Shown here: one piece after another, positions 1-10,812 of the stretch
Position numbering within the stretch: position 1 is the first letter of the stretch
Layout: each line of letters opens with the position of its first letter
NCBI GenBank assembly: GCA_016866255.1
Contig: VGMY01000009.1
Coordinates: forward strand, 20,787-84,786
DNA from: Bacteroidota bacterium
Lineage (GTDB): Bacteria; Bacteroidota; Bacteroidia; Flavobacteriales_D; Crocinitomicaceae
DNA: 64,000 nt
Direction: 5' to 3'
Program-made: the position numbers and the translations under genes
Notes under the pieces: generated by a model
Told to the model about the DNA's origin: nothing
The model's input: only the letters and a program-made list of their open reading frames with translations
The model's database searches: none

Positions 1-884
1 CAAATGTTTGCATATTGGGCTATCGCTTCTAGCACCTCATCGGTCATGTCTTTAGGGTGGGAGGTACTAAAACGAACTCTTAATTGCGGAGAAACTTGCG
101 CAACCATAATAAGAAGTTGGGCAAAATTTACGCTGGGTTCGTTGTGATCAACGATTTCACCCTTAGAACTTAGATTCCATCGATAACTGTCAACATTTTG
201 ACCTAGAAGGGTTACTTCTCGGTAGCCATTGTTGAATAAAGACCTACATTCTTCTACAACGGTTTGAGGATTCCGAGAACGTTCTCTGCCGCGCGTGAAA
301 GGTACTACGCAGAAAGAACACATGTTGTCGCAACCACGCATGATGGTTACAAAGGCCGAAATCCCTCCTTGGTCTAAACGTACCGGTGTAATGTCTGCAT
401 AGGTTTCTTCTCGTGATAAAAGCACATTGACGGCGCGCTGTCCTGTGCCCACTTCATCCAGGAGATTTGGCAAATCACGGTACGCATCCGGTCCGGCGAC
501 CAGATCCACTAATTGTTCTTCCTCCAGCAAGTTTTTTTTAAGACGCTCTGCCATACAACCTAAAATTCCTACCACCAATTCAGGTTTCTTTTTTTTGAGG
601 GATTTAAACTCGGTAAGGCGTTTTCTCACCCGTTGCTCTGCATTATCGCGGATAGAACAGGTATTTAACAACACAAGGTCTGCATCCTCAACATTGCGGG
701 TGGTACAATATCCTTCGCCGGCTAAAATGGAAGCAACTACCTCGCTGTCGGAAAAATTCATCTGACACCCGTAACTTTCTAAGAATAATTTTTTATCTCC
801 TACCCGCTGGGTTTCGTTTTGAAGCATCAACGCTTCACCCTGACGAACTTCGTCTAGTGGCTCGTTCAACTTATTGGGTTGCAT
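1..884 (-). CDS. miaB: tRNA-2-methylthio-N6-dimethylallyladenosine synthase MiaB (3' end outside window)
   Basis: Reverse-strand reading frame from ATG at 884: [50 protein letters not shown]...; MTTase motif YGCQMN and radical-SAM motif [23 protein letters not shown]. Confidence 0.95.
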   Translation of the reverse strand, partial: MQPNKLNEPLDEVRQGEALMLQNETQRVGDKKLFLESYGCQMNFSDSEVVASILAGEGYCTTRNVEDADLVLLNTCSIRDNAEQRVRKRLTEFKSLKKKKPELVVGILGCMAERLKKNLLEEEQLVDLVAGPDAYRDLPNLLDEVGTGQRAVNVLLSREETYADITPVRLDQGGISAFVTIMRGCDNMCSFCVVPFTRGRERSRNPQTVVEECRSLFNNGYREVTLLGQNVDSYRWNLSSKGEIVDHNEPSVNFAQLLIMVAQVSPQLRVRFSTSHPKDMTDEVLEAIAQYANI

Positions 885-1042
885 GCTGCAAAGGTAATTG
901 AATTTATGCTTATGTCAAATTGTCATATTTGGTCTTTCTTTAAAAAAAATTAACCAAAGGTTAAGGTATAACGTGGTAAATTTTATCCTGAACACTTCGT
1001 ACTTTTATGTGTTTATTGCATTAGTTTTGTTCAACTGTAAGC

Positions 1043-3355
1043 ATGTCCAAAAATTTAGTCATAGTAGAGTCTCCGGCAAAAGCCAAAACGATTGAAGGGT
1101 ATCTGGGTACCGACTTTACGGTACGTTCGAGTAATGGACACATACGCGATCTCCCAAAGAAAGGGCTTTCCGTGGATATTAAAAATAATTTTACACCCAG
1201 TTACGAAGTTTCAGCCGACAAAAGGCAATTGGTTAATGAATTAAAAAAATTAGCCTCAGTTGCGGACATGGTTTGGCTTGCGACGGATGAGGATCGGGAA
1301 GGGGAAGCAATTTCATGGCACCTGTCAGAAACGCTGCAGCTCGATCCCAAGAAAACCCAACGAATAACGTTCAACGAAATTACGAAAGAAGCCATTTTAA
1401 AGGCAATCAACCATCCTAGGGAAATCGACAGCGCTTTAGTTGACGCACAGCAGGCTCGGAGGGTACTTGACCGAATTGTTGGATTTGAATTATCCCCGGT
1501 ATTGTGGAGAAAGGTTCGTCCGAAGTTATCCGCTGGCCGGGTTCAATCTGTGGCGGTGCGTTTGATTGTTGATCGGGAAAACGAAATCAACGCTTTTAAT
1601 TCAGGATCTTTTTACAAAACAACGGCGGTCTTGATGGCCGAAAAAGGAAGTTTTAAAGCCGAGTTGGACCGAAATTTTCCGGATGAGAATTCGTCGCTCG
1701 AATTTTTGAATTCTTTGGGAATTCCCACTCTAACGGTTGATTCTATTGATGTCAAACCTCATAAGCGCACTCCAGCAGCACCGTTCACAACGTCGAGTTT
1801 ACAACAAGAAGCGTCTGTGCGGCTCGGCTATTCCGTGTCCCGAACCATGTCCATTGCCCAAAAATTATACGAGGCAGGGCACATTACGTACATGAGAACC
1901 GACGCTACAAACCTATCACAATCCGCGATAGACCAAGCTAAGAAGCACATTGTAGCCACTTTTGGGCAAGAATATTCAAATCCAACCCAATACAGGACAA
2001 AATCTGCCAATGCGCAAGAAGCTCACGAGGCTATTCGGCCATCCAATTTTGCTGCGAAAGACGTATCGACTGTTCGTGAGGAACAAAAGCTGTACGAATT
2101 GATCTGGAGACGGACTCTAGGAAGCCAGATGGCACCGGCTCAACTGGAAAAAACAGCCGTTCAAATTGCCATTGCAGGCCAAGAAGAGGCTTTTATCGCA
2201 AAAGGTGAGGTTATTAAGTTTGATGGTTTTCTGAGGGTTTATGAAATCGAGGCCCAAGGCGATGAAGACGAAACCCAAGGCCGTTTACCACAGCTCGTAA
2301 AAGGGGAAAATATCGGCCTTCAAGAGTTGAAGGTTACACAGCGATTTACGCGGGGACCTGCGAGGTACTCGGAAGCAAGCCTCGTTAAAAAAATGGAAGA
2401 ATTGGGCATTGGCAGGCCTTCTACTTACGCACCGACTATCTCCACAGTTCAAAAACGAGGATATGTGGCAAAAAATGAACAAGAAGGAACAGAACGAAAA
2501 TACACTCAGTTGGTGTGGAATAAGGGTTCTTACACCAAAGAGGTTTTAAGCGAAACGGTAGGTGGTGATAAAAATCGCCTTGTTCCGACCGATATCGGAG
2601 TTTTGGTTACGCAGTTTCTCGAGCAACAATTTTCGGACATTATGGATTACCATTTTACCGCTCAAGTAGAGGCCTCTTTCGATGAAATAGCTCAAGGAGT
2701 TTTACCTTGGAAAAACATGATGGGTAAATTCTATGCTGGCTTTCATCTCAGTGTGGAGCAAACTTTAGAGCAAAGCGATCGAGTGACTGGGGAACGAGAA
2801 TTAGGCGTTGACCCAACTTCAGGCAGAAAAGTGATTGCGCGCATGGGCAAATTTGGAGCCATGGTACAAATTGGAAATGAGCAAGAGGACGGAGAAAAGC
2901 CAAAGTACGCTTCGATGTTAAAAACACAGTCTATTCAAAGCATCAGTTTTGAGGAAGCATTGGACTTGTTTAAATTACCAAGGGTGTTGGGGGAGTATGA
3001 AGGAATCGAAATTAAGGCCAACATTGGGAAATTTGGCCCATATGTGCAACATCTCAAAATGTTTGCTTCCATACCAAAAGAGGAGGATATCATGGAAATA
3101 ACCTTTGAACGTGCAATCCAGCTACTTGAGGAAAAGAAATTATCTACCGCCAATAACACGATAAAATCGTTTGATGGAAGACCCGATGTTTTTGTGCTTC
3201 GGGGTAAATATGGTCCTTATCTCAAGATTGGAAAAGATAATTTCAAATTACCCCAAAACACGGTGCCCGAGGAACTGACATTGGACGCTTGCATCACCAT
3301 CGCCTCAAGTCAACCAGAAAAGTCGGCCAAGAAATCGTTCAAGAAAAAAAAATAG
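1043..3355 (+). CDS. topA: DNA topoisomerase I
   Basis: MSKNLVIVESPAKAKTIEGYLG, DREGEAISWHL, active-site region ITYMRTDATNLS; 770 aa. Confidence 0.97.
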   Translation: MSKNLVIVESPAKAKTIEGYLGTDFTVRSSNGHIRDLPKKGLSVDIKNNFTPSYEVSADKRQLVNELKKLASVADMVWLATDEDREGEAISWHLSETLQLDPKKTQRITFNEITKEAILKAINHPREIDSALVDAQQARRVLDRIVGFELSPVLWRKVRPKLSAGRVQSVAVRLIVDRENEINAFNSGSFYKTTAVLMAEKGSFKAELDRNFPDENSSLEFLNSLGIPTLTVDSIDVKPHKRTPAAPFTTSSLQQEASVRLGYSVSRTMSIAQKLYEAGHITYMRTDATNLSQSAIDQAKKHIVATFGQEYSNPTQYRTKSANAQEAHEAIRPSNFAAKDVSTVREEQKLYELIWRRTLGSQMAPAQLEKTAVQIAIAGQEEAFIAKGEVIKFDGFLRVYEIEAQGDEDETQGRLPQLVKGENIGLQELKVTQRFTRGPARYSEASLVKKMEELGIGRPSTYAPTISTVQKRGYVAKNEQEGTERKYTQLVWNKGSYTKEVLSETVGGDKNRLVPTDIGVLVTQFLEQQFSDIMDYHFTAQVEASFDEIAQGVLPWKNMMGKFYAGFHLSVEQTLEQSDRVTGERELGVDPTSGRKVIARMGKFGAMVQIGNEQEDGEKPKYASMLKTQSIQSISFEEALDLFKLPRVLGEYEGIEIKANIGKFGPYVQHLKMFASIPKEEDIMEITFERAIQLLEEKKLSTANNTIKSFDGRPDVFVLRGKYGPYLKIGKDNFKLPQNTVPEELTLDACITIASSQPEKSAKKSFKKKK

Positions 3356-3379
3356 TACATTAGTACGAACATTTATTCG

Positions 3380-3820
3380 ATGAACCAAAGCGTTAACAAA
3401 GTCATTTTGCTTGGAAACCTCGGCCGCGATCCTGAAATAAGGCATTTTGAGAATGGAGGAGTAGTGGCCAGTTTTTCCCTTGCTACATCAGAGTCTTTTA
3501 TGGATTCCCACACAGGAGAAAGGCGTGAAATAACGGATTGGCACGACATAGTCGCGTGGCGTGGGCTTGCCTTGGTTGCGGAAAAAGTTTTGGTAAAAGG
3601 CGCAAGAGTTTATGTTGAGGGCCGGCTCAAAAAAAGATCCTACCAAGACAAAGAAGGACAGTCAAAAACGGTAATTGAGGTAGTTGCGGAGGAGTTGGTG
3701 GTTTTATCCCGACCAGAAGGTAAAAACCCATTAGTACCTCCTTACTCTGAGGTTATATCCGAACAAACCAAGGTTCCGGATAGCCTCATTGAAAAAGACG
3801 ATGACACTCTTCCATTTTAA
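3380..3820 (+). CDS. ssb: single-stranded DNA-binding protein
   Basis: MNQSVNKVILLGNLGRDPEIRHFENGGVVASFSLATSE..., acidic C-terminal tail DDDTLPF. Confidence 0.96.
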   Translation: MNQSVNKVILLGNLGRDPEIRHFENGGVVASFSLATSESFMDSHTGERREITDWHDIVAWRGLALVAEKVLVKGARVYVEGRLKKRSYQDKEGQSKTVIEVVAEELVVLSRPEGKNPLVPPYSEVISEQTKVPDSLIEKDDDTLPF

Positions 3821-3825
3821 TTGCC

Positions 3826-5136
3826 ATGCCAGACCCCTCCGAACCCCTTAGTCTAATTTTTCTTTCCATTACTTGGTCTACTGCTGAAACCATTTATTCA
3901 GTAATCATTGTCCTACTTCTGCTGCTCGCTGCAATAACGACAAGCTCGGAATCCGCCTTCTTTTCTTTAAGACCTCAAGAAAAGGAACAATTAAAAAGCG
4001 AGCAGAGTAAAAAGGCGAACGCGATCTTATCCTTGATTTCTAAACCTAGGGAACTCATTGCTTTGCTATTGATCTCTATCAATTTTGTGAACGTTGGCAT
4101 TGTTATACTATCCACCTTAATTCTCAACAAAATGATGGAGGGATATAGCGAGTTGTCGAAACTGTTGGTAGAAATTTTTGGCATTACTTTGATGATTTTA
4201 ATTACCGGGGAGGTTATTCCGAAAATTTATGGGGCCAATAATGCCCTTAAGGTGGCCCGCTTTATGGCGTTGCCGATTGAACTCATCCGAAAGACTCCCC
4301 CGATTTCGTGGTTAAAATCTTTACTAGTTAACGGAACGGCGTTTATTGGAAGAATTGGGGGTAAAAAAATCCATATATCCTCGGACGATTTGGAATATGC
4401 GATCGCACTTACGACGGATGGAAATTCGGATGAAGAAGAACAAAAACTTTTAGAAGGGATTGTTAAATTTGGAAGAACGGAGGCTGTTCAGATCATGACG
4501 CCGCGCGTTGAGGTAGAGGCACTCAGTATACAATGCAAGTTTTCCGAGGTTTTACAATTAATATTGGATGCAGGCTATTCAAGAATACCGGTTTTTCAGG
4601 ACAAACCGGATGATATTGTGGGGATTCTTTACATCAAGGACTTGATGCATCACTTCACCGAAAAAGATAATTTTTCCTGGCAGAAACTGCTGCGTAAACC
4701 CTATTTTGTCCCCGAAAACAAAAAAATTGACGATCTTCTTCAAGAATTTAGAACCATGAAAATGCACATGGCGGTTGTCGTCGATGAATATGGTGGAGCG
4801 GGAGGAATTGTAACGCTGGAGGATATATTGGAGGAAATTGTAGGCGACATAACCGACGAATTCGATGACGACCAAGTGGAATACCAAAAGCACGACGACG
4901 GCTACTCCTTTTCGGGAAGGACCTCTCTGAAAGATTTTTATAAGATTCTGGAAATCGATGGGGACATTTTTGAAGTTGAGAAGGGCGACTCTGAAACCCT
5001 CGGTGGATTTCTGGTCGAAAAGTCCGGAAGGATTCTAAAAAACCGCGAATTCATTGTACATGGGGATTGGAGACTAACGGTAACGGCATCGGACAAGCGT
5101 CGGATAAAGTTAGTTAAAGTGCAAAAAGAATCATGA
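3826..5136 (+). CDS. gldE: gliding motility-associated protein GldE (CNNM/CBS/CorC-domain membrane protein)
   Basis: DUF21-like N-terminus, CBS pair (IMTPRVEVEAL...VVVDEYGGAGGIVTLEDILEEIVGDI), directly after ssb and before gldD. Confidence 0.88.
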   Translation: MPDPSEPLSLIFLSITWSTAETIYSVIIVLLLLLAAITTSSESAFFSLRPQEKEQLKSEQSKKANAILSLISKPRELIALLLISINFVNVGIVILSTLILNKMMEGYSELSKLLVEIFGITLMILITGEVIPKIYGANNALKVARFMALPIELIRKTPPISWLKSLLVNGTAFIGRIGGKKIHISSDDLEYAIALTTDGNSDEEEQKLLEGIVKFGRTEAVQIMTPRVEVEALSIQCKFSEVLQLILDAGYSRIPVFQDKPDDIVGILYIKDLMHHFTEKDNFSWQKLLRKPYFVPENKKIDDLLQEFRTMKMHMAVVVDEYGGAGGIVTLEDILEEIVGDITDEFDDDQVEYQKHDDGYSFSGRTSLKDFYKILEIDGDIFEVEKGDSETLGGFLVEKSGRILKNREFIVHGDWRLTVTASDKRRIKLVKVQKES

Positions 5137-5720
5137 ACATAGCCCCGTTCGCTTTCGTCTTTGTTTTTGCAGTGTTACCGGCTTGTACGGACAAACCCCC
5201 CGTCCCAAAACCCTTAAGTTACTTGCGAACAGAGTTACCCGAGCACAGCTATTTTACGATGAGGGTAAACAATCCAATCGTGAGTTTTACAACAGAAATG
5301 TCAACGTTATTCTCGTTATCTAAAAATTTGAGCGACCTAAAATTTGGTTTTCAAGAAGTGGATTTGGGGGCTGCAAATGGATCTCTTTTACTGTACTCCA
5401 AGAAATTTGATTCAAGGGATTCGCTATTTAGACTTATCAATGCAGCCAATGACATGGTGGATGAACATAAAGTGAAAGCAGACCAAATTGATTATGTTCA
5501 GGTAATCGATCCAAATCGTCAGGTTTATGGCACTTTTTTTTCGTTAAAGGGAAATGTTGCGACAAATTTCCAATTTTATCTTACTGACTCAATTTCGAGG
5601 TTCGTACGTGGAGAGTTATTGCTGAATTGCAGACCTAATTACGACAGTTTACGCCCAATCATAGACTATCTAAAAATAGATATGGATAGGATGTTGTCGA
5701 GTTTTCGATGGACACAATGA
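5133..5720 (+). CDS. gldD: gliding motility lipoprotein GldD
   Basis: Lipobox-like LPAC, PKPLSYLRTELPEHSY motif, ATGA overlap with gldE. Confidence 0.85.
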   Translation: MNIAPFAFVFVFAVLPACTDKPPVPKPLSYLRTELPEHSYFTMRVNNPIVSFTTEMSTLFSLSKNLSDLKFGFQEVDLGAANGSLLLYSKKFDSRDSLFRLINAANDMVDEHKVKADQIDYVQVIDPNRQVYGTFFSLKGNVATNFQFYLTDSISRFVRGELLLNCRPNYDSLRPIIDYLKIDMDRMLSSFRWTQ

Positions 5721-6118
5721 GCACTACCATCTTGTCCTTAGGTTCCAATCTCGGAGATCGAGAAGAGCATATTTCAAGAGCGCTTTCCCTCCTTTCAGAA
5801 AAAGCAGGCATCCTAATTTCGGTTTCCAAACCTTACTATTCAGAAGCAATGGGCTATGTTTCAAAACACGAGTTTTGCAATGTTTGTGCTAAGTATTCTA
5901 CCGCGTTAAAACCTCTTGAATTGTTACAGGTCTGTCAAGCTATTGAATTGGAAATGGGCAGAGTGAAAGATTCTAAGGGGTATCTTTCCGATAGAATCAT
6001 CGACATCGACATTCTTTTTTTTGACGACATTACGTTAGTTTCAGAAGAGCTGACCATTCCTCATCCAAGATGGAGTGAAAGACCTTTTGTAATGCGACCT
6101 CTTACGGAGCTTATGTAA
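5708..6118 (+). CDS. folK: 2-amino-4-hydroxy-6-hydroxymethyldihydropteridine pyrophosphokinase
   Basis: LSLGSNLGDREEHI, DRIIDIDILFFDD, TIPHPRWSERPFVMRPL. Confidence 0.94.
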   Translation: MDTMSTTILSLGSNLGDREEHISRALSLLSEKAGILISVSKPYYSEAMGYVSKHEFCNVCAKYSTALKPLELLQVCQAIELEMGRVKDSKGYLSDRIIDIDILFFDDITLVSEELTIPHPRWSERPFVMRPLTELM

Positions 6119-6178
6119 TATTTTTAATGTTGCCATTTTTTTTTTAATTTAGCCCGCTAATAAATAAATTAATTCGAA

Positions 6179-7891
6179 ATGAAATTTAATTTTTACGTTC
6201 TTTCAATCTTGGGTCTGTCTTTTGGTCTACTTCTCACGAGTTGTGATCAACTCAAAGATTTATCCTATTCTACCACTCCGAATCCGCTGGAAATGCACGG
6301 GGATAGCGTTGCCATTGCTGTAACAGTTAACATTCCCCCAAAAGGAATTAACAAGAAAGTGATCGCTGAAATAACGCCAACACTGGGTAATACCAAGTTG
6401 TCTACTTGGAAAATTCAAGGCGAGAAAGCTACCGGGAATGGTCAAACCATAACCTTCAAACCAGGAGGGTCTGCAACATTTTCGGAAGTGGTGGCTTACG
6501 ATCCTTCTATGGAATCTTCAGAACTTGCGATTACTGCTAAAGTTTTCAAGGGGACAAAAGAAAAAACGAAAGAAGCAATACCTGCTACCAAGTTGGCAGA
6601 TGCCACCATTATCACACCATTAATGGTGCGTCCTGCGTTCATGATGCTAACCGAAACTGCAGATATACCTCGTTCGGAGAACAAAACGGCAAGTGCACAA
6701 TTGAATTTCTTAAAGGGTAAAGACGATGTAAGAGCTACCGAATTAAAGGACAAAGACATCCTTGACCTAGTTACTTGGATTCAAACAGCCCAAACCAATC
6801 CCAAAATTAAAATCAATTCGATCGCTATCAACGGTTATGCTTCGCCTGACGGTGAAGAAACTTACAATGATCCTTTGTCTGGACGTCGTACAAGAACAGC
6901 TAGAACGGCGGTTATCGCTGTGATGAAAAAGAATAACCTAACGCAATACTTGGATACCAACATGTATGCGCTCTCAGGAAACGGAGAGGATATGGCAGGT
7001 TTTCAAAATGCTCTAGCCCAGAGTACGACCATCAAACAAGAGGACAAAGACTTGTTCAGTCGAGTATTGTCCATGGGTGGCCAAAACGACAAGAAAGAAG
7101 ACGATATTTATGCGCTTTCCAAAGGCTTCACGCAATTGGAAAAAGAAATTTTCCCTGCATTACGCCGAGCGGAGGTTGTTGTGAGCTATACCGAAATGGG
7201 ATTGAGCGACGACGAATTGCGTGCAAAAGCCATGGATACTCCAGCGGCTATGTCGGTAGATGAGTTAATTTTTACCGCTTCTAAATTGGTAAAAGACCTA
7301 AACGATCAAGGAAAGATTTACGATGCAGCGGCGTTGAGCTACCCAACGGACGCTCGTGCGCTAAACAACGCAGGAGCTGTTGCCTACATGCAAGGAAACT
7401 ACGCAAAAGCTAAGACTAACTTCGATAAAGCTTTGAGTGCTAAAGACAACAACAAAACCAAAAACAACCTTGCAGGTGTTGCCATGGTACAAGGTGATCG
7501 AGCAACGGCGAAGAAGTTGTTAGGACAGGTTAAAGAGAAAAATGCTGAAATTAATTATAACAACGCAATCATTGCCTTATTAGAAGGAAAGTACAGTTCT
7601 GCAGTGACAGGTTTTAATGCAGCCTCTTTCAACAAAGCTTTAGCTCAAGTATTAGTTGGAACCTTGGATGCTGCCAGTGAAACGCTCGCCAAAAGCAACG
7701 ACAAAGACGCTGCAGACGGATTTTATCTAAAGGCGATCATTGCTGCCCGATCCAATGCGGGCGTTGATGCGATTGTTAGTAACCTCAAGTCTGCCATAGC
7801 CAAAAACAGCCAACTTCGCGAGAAGGCAGGCAAAGATCGTGAATTCATTAAGTTCATAGAAGATCCTACTTTCAGCGCTGCGGTTAAGTAA
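6179..7891 (+). CDS. TPR-containing lipoprotein with central OmpA-like region
   Basis: Signal peptide with lipobox LLTSC; INGYASPDGEETYNDPLSGRRTRTART resembles OmpA_C; C-terminal TPR (NNAGAVAYMQGNYAKAKTNFDKAL). Confidence 0.7.
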   Translation: MKFNFYVLSILGLSFGLLLTSCDQLKDLSYSTTPNPLEMHGDSVAIAVTVNIPPKGINKKVIAEITPTLGNTKLSTWKIQGEKATGNGQTITFKPGGSATFSEVVAYDPSMESSELAITAKVFKGTKEKTKEAIPATKLADATIITPLMVRPAFMMLTETADIPRSENKTASAQLNFLKGKDDVRATELKDKDILDLVTWIQTAQTNPKIKINSIAINGYASPDGEETYNDPLSGRRTRTARTAVIAVMKKNNLTQYLDTNMYALSGNGEDMAGFQNALAQSTTIKQEDKDLFSRVLSMGGQNDKKEDDIYALSKGFTQLEKEIFPALRRAEVVVSYTEMGLSDDELRAKAMDTPAAMSVDELIFTASKLVKDLNDQGKIYDAAALSYPTDARALNNAGAVAYMQGNYAKAKTNFDKALSAKDNNKTKNNLAGVAMVQGDRATAKKLLGQVKEKNAEINYNNAIIALLEGKYSSAVTGFNAASFNKALAQVLVGTLDAASETLAKSNDKDAADGFYLKAIIAARSNAGVDAIVSNLKSAIAKNSQLREKAGKDREFIKFIEDPTFSAAVK

Positions 7892-7907
7892 ATAATATCC
7901 ATTGATG

Positions 7908-8840
7908 TTATCGAAACCCTCCTTCGCGGAGGGTTTTTTGTTGGTGTAGATATTGCTGCTCGAATTGTCCTGGTGTGGGAATGGAGAGCCACTCACATTG
8001 CAGAGTCTCCATATCCATGAGCGTAGAGTATCCACAAAAACTCATTACCGTTTTGGCTGAAGCAAGGATTTTGTCGGCTTCTTCCCAGGCAGTGATTTGA
8101 GGAATGCTGTTGGGGAGGGATGGGTGAGAACCAATTACGAAATCTAATTTATCCAGTTCTGTTTTAAAGGATGCAATCAACAGGGGATGAAATTCTTTTG
8201 GTCCGTTTAAGAGTAAAACTTTCCATTTTTTTTCGCGGTCACTCTTTTGGAGGCGGGAGAGAATTCCAAGGTATTTAAAGGGAATGTTGGGCCTCGCGGA
8301 AAGTTTTCCTGCCAAGCGAAGCTTTTCGCAGTCAGCTATCCAACATGCTTGGAAGCGATGCATTAAAAAACGATGTACCCCCTGAAATGGCAAACCATAC
8401 CAAGGTATAGGCAGCATGCATTGATGGGTTATGAATATGCTTTCAACGTTAGCATGGATAAATCCATAGCGGTGATCGCTTAATACCAAATTAATGGCCT
8501 CGATATTAACGAGTTCAGCTACCTTTCTTTGTTCTTTTAAAAGTTGCGTGAACAGTTGTGGAAATCCAAAAATGAGGTCCTTGATGCTGAACCCATTGGT
8601 GGAAAACACAAAAGGATAGTCGTCCAAAAGAATGTATTTTGCCTTATCGAGGTAACATCGAAAAATGTGTTCTTGATGCAAATTACAAGCAACGATGATG
8701 GAATTATTTTGTTGTTCAAGTGTCTGAAGTAAGGGAATGGATCGGCTCACATGGCCTGAGCCCCAATTTAGGGCGGCAAAAAGAATTCTTCGGTTTTTAA
8801 TTTCGGAAACAGCAGGAATTCGATTAAAATTTGTGCACAT
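7908..8840 (-). CDS. glycosyltransferase family 28 / MurG-like protein
   Basis: RILFAALNWGSGHVSRSIPLLQTLEQQ at the N-terminus; GSH...W...ADKILASAKTVMSFCGYSTLMDME toward the C-terminus. Confidence 0.65.
   Translation of the reverse strand: MCTNFNRIPAVSEIKNRRILFAALNWGSGHVSRSIPLLQTLEQQNNSIIVACNLHQEHIFRCYLDKAKYILLDDYPFVFSTNGFSIKDLIFGFPQLFTQLLKEQRKVAELVNIEAINLVLSDHRYGFIHANVESIFITHQCMLPIPWYGLPFQGVHRFLMHRFQACWIADCEKLRLAGKLSARPNIPFKYLGILSRLQKSDREKKWKVLLLNGPKEFHPLLIASFKTELDKLDFVIGSHPSLPNSIPQITAWEEADKILASAKTVMSFCGYSTLMDMETLQCEWLSIPTPGQFEQQYLHQQKTLREGGFR
7914..7938 (+). terminator. Rho-independent terminator downstream of the TPR lipoprotein gene
   Basis: CCCTCC-TTCGC-GGAGGG followed by TTTTTT; overlaps the last codons of the convergent minus-strand ORF. 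Confidence 0.7.
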
Positions 8841-8893
8841 TCGCAGGTCTTATGGTTCGAATTGGTTATTTTTGACACTTAAAATTAGAATAA

Positions 8894-9562
8894 ATGAACG
8901 AAGGATCTGAGTTTTTGAAATATGCGAGTAAGCATCTCGGCATCAATAGTATGCATGTAGGGCATTACATCGATTCATCCATGACTCCTTACATTATCGA
9001 GGAACGCCCCATGAACATGACACAAATGGACGTGTTTTCCAGATTGATGATGGATAGAATCATTTTTTTGGGCACAGGTATCAACGACCAAGTCGCTAAC
9101 ATTATAAATGCTCAACTGCTTTTCTTAGAATCTTTAGATTCGAAAAAAGACATTCAAATATACATGAATTCTCCCGGTGGCTCGGTATATGCGGGGTTGG
9201 GAATTTACGATACCATGCAATACATTCGACCCGATGTATCTACGATTTGTACGGGAATTGCAGCTTCCATGGGAGCCGTTCTGCTTTGCGCCGGAGCCGA
9301 GGGAAAAAGAAGTGCGCTCAAACACGCTCGGGTTATGATTCATCAACCGCTGGGAGGTGCTCAAGGTCAAGCTTCTGATATTGAGATTACGGCTCGCGAA
9401 ATTCAGAAATTAAAGAAAGAGCTGTACGACATTATTGCGCACCACTCCAAGCAAGATTATGACAAGGTTTACGCAGACTCTGACCGCGATTATTGGATGA
9501 CCTCCGAGGAAGCAAAGGCGTATGGTATGGTGGATGAAGTGTTGATTCGTAATCCGAAATAA
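8894..9562 (+). CDS. clpP: ATP-dependent Clp protease proteolytic subunit
   Basis: [43 protein letters not shown] (Ser/His active-site motifs). Confidence 0.97.
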   Translation: MNEGSEFLKYASKHLGINSMHVGHYIDSSMTPYIIEERPMNMTQMDVFSRLMMDRIIFLGTGINDQVANIINAQLLFLESLDSKKDIQIYMNSPGGSVYAGLGIYDTMQYIRPDVSTICTGIAASMGAVLLCAGAEGKRSALKHARVMIHQPLGGAQGQASDIEITAREIQKLKKELYDIIAHHSKQDYDKVYADSDRDYWMTSEEAKAYGMVDEVLIRNPK

Positions 9563-9563
9563 A

Positions 9564-10787
9564 ATGCCAGGTAAAAAGGAATGTTCTTTTTGCGGAAAAG
9601 CAGTTAATCCTCCAAACGTACTGATATCAGGCATCTCTGCATTGATTTGCGACGATTGCGTTGTACAAGCTGGACGAATTGTTGAATCCGAGCGAAAAAC
9701 GTCGTTAACGGAAACAAAAACAGCAGGGTTTAAGTACCTTAAGCCGAAAGAGTTAAACGCCGAGTTGGCCAACTATGTTATAGGCCAAGAGGAAGCGAAA
9801 AAAGTGTTGAGCGTAGCCGTATACAACCACTATAAACGCATTTTAAATCCTGAGTCTCCTGAGGATGTAGAAATCGAAAAGTCGAACATTGTTTTAGTAG
9901 GAAGAACGGGTACTGGGAAAACGTTATTGGCCAGAACGATTGCGCGAATGTTGGATGTGCCTTTCTGTATTGCCGACGCAACCGTATTAACGGAAGCCGG
10001 GTATGTGGGAGAAGATGTTGAAAACATACTTGTTCGCTTACTTCAAGCGGCAGATTACGATGTAGAGAGAGCCCAAAGAGGTATTGTGTTTATTGATGAA
10101 ATTGATAAGATTGCCCGAAAACGCGATAATCCGTCAATTACACGAGACGTCTCTGGAGAAGGTGTCCAGCAAGCTCTGTTGAAACTATTAGAGGGCGCAA
10201 GCGTTAATGTGCCCCCTCAGGGAGGAAGAAAGCATCCCGATCAAAAAATGATTCAAGTCGATACAAAACATATACTTTTCATTTGCGGAGGAGCCTTTGA
10301 CGGGATAGAAAAAATAATCGCTAGCAGGTTGAATAAAAATAAAATTGGCTTCTCAAGCTCCCTACAGGGCCGCATTGAAAACAATGATTTACTCAGCAAT
10401 ATTTCGCCATTAGACTTAAAATCCTACGGCCTTATCCCGGAGTTAATAGGAAGGTTCCCAGTGCTCTCTTACCTTACGCCCCTTGACCGCGGAGCATTGA
10501 AGCGTATTTTAACTGAACCCAAGAATGCCCTGATGAAACAGTTTGTACGCATGTTCCAGCTGGATGGCGTAAAACTTACTTTTGATCAGGAGGTGTTGGA
10601 TTTTATTGTGGATAAAGCGCTGGAATTTCAGCTTGGGGCAAGAGGGCTAAGATCTATTGTTGAGGCTGTTTTTATGGATGCTATGTACGAATTTCCTTCG
10701 TCCACGAAAAAAAAATTACATGTTGATATAAACTATTGTCGTTTGGTTTTTGAAAAAACAAATATCAAAAGGCTCTCGGCGGCTTAA
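9564..10787 (+). CDS. clpX: ATP-dependent Clp protease ATP-binding subunit ClpX
   Basis: N-terminal CSFCGK...CDDC zinc-binding domain, Walker A GRTGTGKT, Walker [13 protein letters not shown]. Confidence 0.97.
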   Translation: MPGKKECSFCGKAVNPPNVLISGISALICDDCVVQAGRIVESERKTSLTETKTAGFKYLKPKELNAELANYVIGQEEAKKVLSVAVYNHYKRILNPESPEDVEIEKSNIVLVGRTGTGKTLLARTIARMLDVPFCIADATVLTEAGYVGEDVENILVRLLQAADYDVERAQRGIVFIDEIDKIARKRDNPSITRDVSGEGVQQALLKLLEGASVNVPPQGGRKHPDQKMIQVDTKHILFICGGAFDGIEKIIASRLNKNKIGFSSSLQGRIENNDLLSNISPLDLKSYGLIPELIGRFPVLSYLTPLDRGALKRILTEPKNALMKQFVRMFQLDGVKLTFDQEVLDFIVDKALEFQLGARGLRSIVEAVFMDAMYEFPSSTKKKLHVDINYCRLVFEKTNIKRLSAA

Positions 10788-10812
10788 TTAGATGGACGAA
10801 TTATACTAAACA

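Noticed and set aside
427-765. Plus-strand 112-aa ORF
   Set aside because: Fully antisense to miaB, which reads clearly on the minus strand and is missing from the ORF track only because it is truncated by the window edge.
898-1095. 65-aa ORF before topA
   Set aside because: Covers the intergenic/promoter region and overlaps the topA start out of frame.
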